In this document: positions 51,452-64,000 of the stretch, one piece after another
How the letters are laid out: the number at the start of each line of letters is the position of its first letter
Position numbering within the stretch: the stretch's first letter is position 1
Assembly: GCA_965153355.1 (NCBI GenBank)
Contig: OZ231128.1
Span: 33,790,001-33,854,000 of the forward strand
DNA: 64,000 nt
Reading direction: 5' to 3'
Origin: Flaccisagitta enflata
Lineage: Eukaryota; Chaetognatha; Sagittoidea; Aphragmophora
The notes under the pieces: model-generated
Told to the model about the DNA's origin: nothing
Databases searched by the model: none
Seen by the model: the letters and a program-made list of their open reading frames with translations, nothing else
Position numbers and translations under genes: made by a program

Positions 51452-52114
51452 GACAGAGAGAGAGAGACAGAGAGACAGAGAGAGAGACAGACAGACAGAC
51501 ATACATAGGGACAGTGACTTGGAAAGAGGGAGGTAGCGGTATTGAAAAAGTGACTGGCAAGGAACAGACAGATAGACAGAAGTTGATTGTCGAAATCTAA
51601 TTCTAACTAATTGAAACAATATATTATTATTAAGGTGGATTAACCACCTGTAACAATATGGCATGCGTCAAAATTGTCTTTTAAACTAAACATTATAATC
51701 CAATTCTCTCCTAACTCATTAGCTCGGTCTTTGGGCAAGAAAGTTGAAGCATCAGCCATGGATGAATCAAGAATACAAGGTAATAACAGCCAAGCAAGAT
51801 CAATAGGCCATGGTGTGGTGTATAGGATGTTGATTTTAAGTCGCGTGCTACGCGACTCTACACCCCGCTATGTCGGTCCGTCGGTTGGTTGGTCGGTTGG
51901 TCCCCTTTTTACTTTTTCGGCGTTTTGAGCTTTTTGAGCATACGGCTCCTGCCCAGATCCCCTAGTGACTTTCTCAAGCACTGCTCCTGCCCACCCGCAC
52001 GCGACTAGGGTAGCCGTGTATCCGGCCTTGTTTAATCTCTTTCTGCTACGCGATGGTTGGTTCTAGAAAAAAAAAACTGTTTCTACCTTTCGAATCGATA
52101 GGAATGATTGAGTG
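51294..52114 (+). CDS. Candidate 3' exons of an unknown coiled-coil-like protein
   Basis: Exons 51294-51343 (acceptor ataatcccttttcttag, donor gtgaga) and 51723-51779 (donor gtaata) share phase 1 at their joint. They read RSFHVLKIEIRNLQGQ, then ARSLGKKVEASAMDESRIQ. A third exon starting 52102 would add GMIE and a stop at 52114, again in phase 1. The peptide is charged and helix-prone. The first exon must be preceded by another that I could not find. A GA tract begins 15 nt after the first donor. Three phase-consistent splice junctions make this better than chance, but the family is unknown. Confidence 0.35.
51359..51500. repeat. (GA)n then GACA microsatellite
   Basis: Pure GA to 51434 is followed by gacagacagaca-type units. 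It lies in the intron of the candidate exons above. Confidence 0.95.
51836..52034 (-). mobile_element. Hairpin-ended element, AGTCGCGT stem subfamily, intact hairpin
   Basis: The hairpin AGTCGCGT-GCT-ACGCGACT is at 51839-51857. The distal box GCACGCGACT at 51997-52006 is a 10/10 complement of 51839-51848. The outer end is gtagccgtgtatccggcctt, and gtcggtccgtcggttggt is the sub-terminal array. Confidence 0.88.
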
Positions 52115-52369
52115 AACATGAACGGACGTGCGTGTTGTACGAATGAGTATGCCACATTACCACAAAAGTCTAATTCATGGCTTATGGCTGACCATGACAC
52201 GAAAAACAGTAAATCCCCAGCCAACCTGCACGCGATTATTAGATTAGTTTTTTGGTCATTTGCCGATAAAAACAAGACTGCATACTTGATAGTCCATGAT
52301 TGAACCAAATCCCCTCTAAAGCGATCAATCTGATAGTTTCTGATACAGACTTTAGAAATCGTTTCTTTT

Positions 52370-52557
52370 CGAAACAAGGCCATATACACGGCTACCCAAG
52401 TCATGTGAGGGTGGGCAGGGGCAGTGATGAAAAGACCAGGGGCACTGATGCATAAACTGCCCACAAACGCCAAAAGATAAACAAACAGATGGACGGGCCG
52501 ACCGACCACCTGACCGAGAAAGCGACTTATTGAGTTGCGTGCACGCGACTAAATATT
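52370..52557 (+). mobile_element. Hairpin-ended element, AGTTGCGT/ACGCGACT hairpin
   Basis: It begins acaaggccatatacacggct. The terminal hairpin is AGTTGCGT-GC-ACGCGACT, with a single wobble-type mismatch, followed by AAAT. Confidence 0.75.
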
Positions 52558-52717
52558 GGTTGTGACATGACTAAGTCACAAATCCTATTTGAACAATATT
52601 CGATCTACCAATACAAAATCGGCTTCGATCTCGTTAATGCTAAACATCCCGTTTTGGTGTGTCAAGTTTCATTGAATGTTGAGTCAAAATTAATGCAAAT
52701 GAAGATAGGTCCATTAT

Positions 52718-52938
52718 AACAAGGTCGGATACAGGGCTACCCATGTCGCGTGTGGGTGGGCAGGAGCATTGATACAAGCCTAATCAAGCATTTCCACAGG
52801 AGCAATAATGCAAAAATGACCAGTAAATGCCTTAAAAGCATTTTAAGGTTTACCGACCTGTGTACAGAAAGATGGACTGTGGACGGACTGACCATCAGAT
52901 TTAGCGGGTTATAGAATCGCGTGCATGCAACCAAAAAT
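52718..52938 (+). repeat. Hairpin-ended element, decayed copy
   Basis: It begins acaaggtcggatacagggct. The end reads gaatcgcgtgcatgcaacc, a degraded hairpin. Confidence 0.65.
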
Positions 52939-53121
52939 GAATTTTCTCCATCAACTTTTGCGCTCTGCAACACCCAAATCCCCCAGTTCTTATTTCCATG
53001 TACAAATCGCCCAAAGATTTATCAGTTTTCCTGTTTTCTGCGTCGTGTTGTTTTTTTTTTTTAACTTCAATCAATGAGTCAAAATAGAATCAAGTCAGTT
53101 CAAACCACCGACCATGGAAAT

Positions 53122-57003
<3,882 letters not shown>

Positions 57004-57166
57004 TTTACTGATTAAATTGATGATCACGCCCTAACTTTTCGCCCATTGTTTTTTACCTTCCTTACTCTCATTGGTCTTATCTCTATGATTGTGGTTTGAC
57101 TGACCTGGTTCGTCCTGGTGACGGAATGGCGGATGCCACGCAGCTTGTATCTCAATGCCTTCTCAA

Positions 57167-57172
57167 AATAAA
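57167..57172 (+). terminator. Polyadenylation signal AATAAA, GGH
   Basis: A canonical hexamer 164 nt after the GGH stop codon. It is the first AATAAA on this strand past the gene. Confidence 0.5.
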
Positions 57173-57451
57173 ACCAACATTTCTTCAGTTGATACATACA
57201 GTTGTACTACTTTTGGCAAAAACACAGTTACAAAGTTTGGTTTCATCATGAAAATGAAAAACAGGATTTTAATGATCCAAGAGAGCATTTACATCAACAT
57301 GCAACAGATAAAAGGAGGAAAAGATAATGCACACATGAGAAAAGGAAGATAGGAATAAACATACAACAATATCTGGTGACCCATCATACATCGAGTTTAA
57401 ACGTTAATGTCATGCGGACCGACAACTGTGCCAACCAGAATACAAGTGATT

Positions 57452-57668
57452 TTAGATGCGTCGTAGCATCTCAATAAGAGCCTATGTCCGTTGGTCTGTC
57501 CGTCTTCTGGTCGGTCTGTTTGTTTCTTGGTTACACAAATGTTTAAATCACATTCATTCACTAGCTCATTTTATTATGCAATCATTTTCTCATTCAATGA
57601 CAATTTTTATTTATCAAAAAATGCTCTTCTTAGAGGACGCATCGTTGACTTACTTGGCCTTCTTCACA
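57452..57668 (+). mobile_element. Hairpin-ended element, AGATGC stem subfamily
   Basis: AGATGC-GTCGTA-GCATCT is at 57454-57471, then caataagagcctatgtccgt. The distal box GACGCATC at 57636-57643 is an 8/8 complement of 57455-57462. The outer end is gacttacttggccttctt. It lies between the convergent GGH and DNAJC27 genes. Confidence 0.85.
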
Positions 57669-57900
57669 GGCATGCAGCTTACTTCAGTTATTCGGATGTT
57701 ACCATTTCATTTAATGTGATGGTTTCAACATATGTTCAGATGCTTTCCAGAGGCTCCTACAGTATCACTGGGGTCTCTTGCTGTCATTGCCATTACATAT
57801 TGCAGAGACATAAAAAAGTGATGTTGTCTTCTGTTTCAGCAACTCTCGAGTCTCGACAACTTTTAATGACGTCCATCCACCAATGAGAGCGTTTTCAGCG

Positions 57901-57906
57901 TTTATT
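57901..57906 (-). terminator. Polyadenylation signal AATAAA, DNAJC27
   Basis: On the minus strand AATAAA lies 64 nt after the DNAJC27 stop codon, a normal spacing. Confidence 0.6.
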
Positions 57907-57969
57907 TCACTTGTTTTGATTAGTTTTGTTGTTTGCTTGATTTTTAAACTCAGTCTTTAAACTGCGTGG

Positions 57970-62697
<4,728 letters not shown>

Positions 62698-63101
62698 CTT
62701 GTTTCCTTTGCCTTCAATTATTGGCGTTTAATTTTGAGATACTTTTAATTGGCATCCGTAAAGTCGTGACTCTAATCCATTTGGCACAGGTTTGAGCTGT
62801 GTTGAAGTTGTAAGTTTGATACATACAGATGATGCCTTCATTCTTAGTACAATTCATGGATACTCAAATTCAAAACTTGGTTTCATTTCTTTTACTTTTC
62901 TTTTTTTTTTCTTTTTTGAAGTTTTAGTTTTGATTTTTTTTTTCTGTAAACCTTCTCTCTTTCTTAAAAGTCGGATTCTTAGGGCAGAATCATTTAAAAT
63001 CGAATGTCGCATTTGAATTATTTCTTTGATTTTCAATTCATTTAATTGATAGGTGTAATTAAACCGTTTTGTCCTCCTAAGAAAAAGCTACCGCGTCTTT
63101 T

Positions 63102-63114
63102 GTTGCTAGGTGAC
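63102..63114 (-). promoter_or_regulatory. X-box (RFX-type) motif upstream of DNAJC27
   Basis: On the minus strand the 13 bp read GTCACC-T-AGCAAC. This fits the RFX X-box consensus GTNRCC(0-3N)RGYAAC at every position, 405 bp upstream of the DNAJC27 start codon. Function is inferred from the consensus and position only. Confidence 0.45.
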
Positions 63115-63180
63115 CATGAACCGTTTTTGCGAAACAAAAGAACATGATGAATTCTGGCATTGACTTGAAACCCGATCTTT

Positions 63181-63387
63181 TTAGTTGCGGACTAGCAACT
63201 CTATAAGAGGCTTTATCCGTCCGTTGGTCCGTCGGTCCGTTGGTCTGTCCGTCACACTCGAATTGTCACGCTCGAGTTGAAAACGCGAAAAACGCGTGTT
63301 TAGGATGCTGCAGTTGGTAATGTTTGTGTGCGAGTGTGTTGGGGGTGTGGTTGGGGTGAGGCTGGGGGTTGGATGCCCCTGCCCACC
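63181..63387 (+). mobile_element. Hairpin-ended element, AGTTGC stem, interrupted by a foldback
   Basis: AGTTGC-GGACTA-GCAACT is at 63183-63200, then ctataagaggctttatccgt. The element resumes at 63955, where the distal box GTCCGCAAC (63956-63964) is a 9/9 complement of 63184-63192. It ends gaccccgcgtcacttg at the window's right edge. Confidence 0.87.
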
Positions 63388-63946
63388 ATGCTGAGGAGGA
63401 TACCTTTCATGCAGGACTCAGAGGAGGCAATCTTATTTTGATAAATAATTCTAAAATTTCAGGACCATAGCCATTTTAACCTTCATCATATTGCACCTGA
63501 AAATGGTTTATTCTATAGAAAGAAAACATTTTCTCAATGATGTTGATTAGACTTGTAAAAATTATAGTCAGATACTATATTTTTTTTTTAAAAATTTTGT
63601 TTTTGTTGAAAATGCAAAAAAACTCCAAAAATAAGGGTTTTAAAAACAAGATCTTTTTAAAGGTTTTTTGCATTTTTTTCAGCTTAAAAACAAAATTTTT
63701 AAAAAAGAAAATATAGTATCGGACATAATTTTACAAGGAATCTGAATCTGGCATCAGTTTTGAGGAAAAATGATTTTGAGATTTTAGCCCTCTTAAGGTT
63801 GAGCCATTTTTCAAGTGCAATATGATGAATGTTCAAGAACATCTATGGTCCTGAAATTTTTAGAATACATTAGTTGTATCAAAATGAAAAAATCTGGGCC
63901 CTCCTCTGGGTCCCTGCATGAAAAAAGTGTATTCTCCTCAGCGTAC
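63388..63946. mobile_element. Foldback MITE with 8-bp target-site duplication
   Basis: Inverted arms of over 200 bp (left GCTGAGGAG, right CTCCTCAGC near the ends) are flanked by TGCCCACC at 63380-63387 and 63947-63954. The uninterrupted subfamily copy at about 40105-40120 has this octamer once. An 8-bp duplication is typical of hAT-class transposition. Confidence 0.85.
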
Positions 63947-64000
63947 TGCCCACCCGTCCGCAACGATATTATGACCCCGCGTCACTTGCTCCCCTTGTTT

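Overview
The window reads as nuclear DNA of a multicellular animal, most likely a marine invertebrate. Its genes are split by GT-AG introns, it contains metazoan gene families (SIAH, DNAJC27/RJL, MPV17L2-type, gamma-glutamyl hydrolase, RAD23), and one protein carries a hevein-like chitin-binding domain. Most of the sequence is not genic: microsatellites, short non-autonomous transposons, long inverted repeats and decayed dispersed repeats. I cannot name the phylum. All exon models were assembled by hand from reading frame, splice sites, intron phase and resemblance to known families, and none has transcript support.

Layout. (1) 675-4602, minus: the 5' part of a SIAH E3 ubiquitin ligase in four exons (N-terminus, RING, SINA zinc finger), with the rest beyond the left edge. 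(2) 4.6-16 kb: mostly repeats, including a ~2.9 kb foldback palindrome at 12.19-15.13 kb beside telomere-like G-rich DNA, plus one unassigned possible minus-strand exon at 6857-7083. (3) 16273-19724, plus: a complete eight-exon RAD23 gene (410 aa). (4) 21936-23062, plus: a two-exon MPV17/PMP22-family membrane protein (214 aa). (5) 23-37 kb: foldback repeats, an orphan retrotransposon ORF1 (26301-27293), trinucleotide and minisatellite arrays. (6) 37360 to about 45 kb, plus: a multi-exon, apparently secreted, Ala/Asn-rich protein whose downstream exons may add a hevein-like domain. (7) 45-53 kb: repeats, with weak coding candidates at 50.8-52.1 kb. (8) 53122-57003, plus: gamma-glutamyl hydrolase, facing (9) 57970-62697, minus, DNAJC27/RJL, a Rab-like GTPase fused to a J domain. 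The two are convergent.

The genes are unrelated housekeeping or regulatory genes rather than a pathway cluster. SIAH and RAD23 both act in ubiquitin-proteasome turnover, but nothing in the sequence links them. Four observations stand out: a group of short elements whose terminal hairpin varies between subfamilies while staying self-complementary and complementary to a distal box; two insertions datable from target-site duplications (a TA-flanked MITE with its empty site nearby, and an 8-bp-TSD foldback inside another element); the placement of pyrimidine microsatellites just upstream of 3' splice sites and purine ones just after 5' splice sites; and an X-box consensus match upstream of DNAJC27/RJL.
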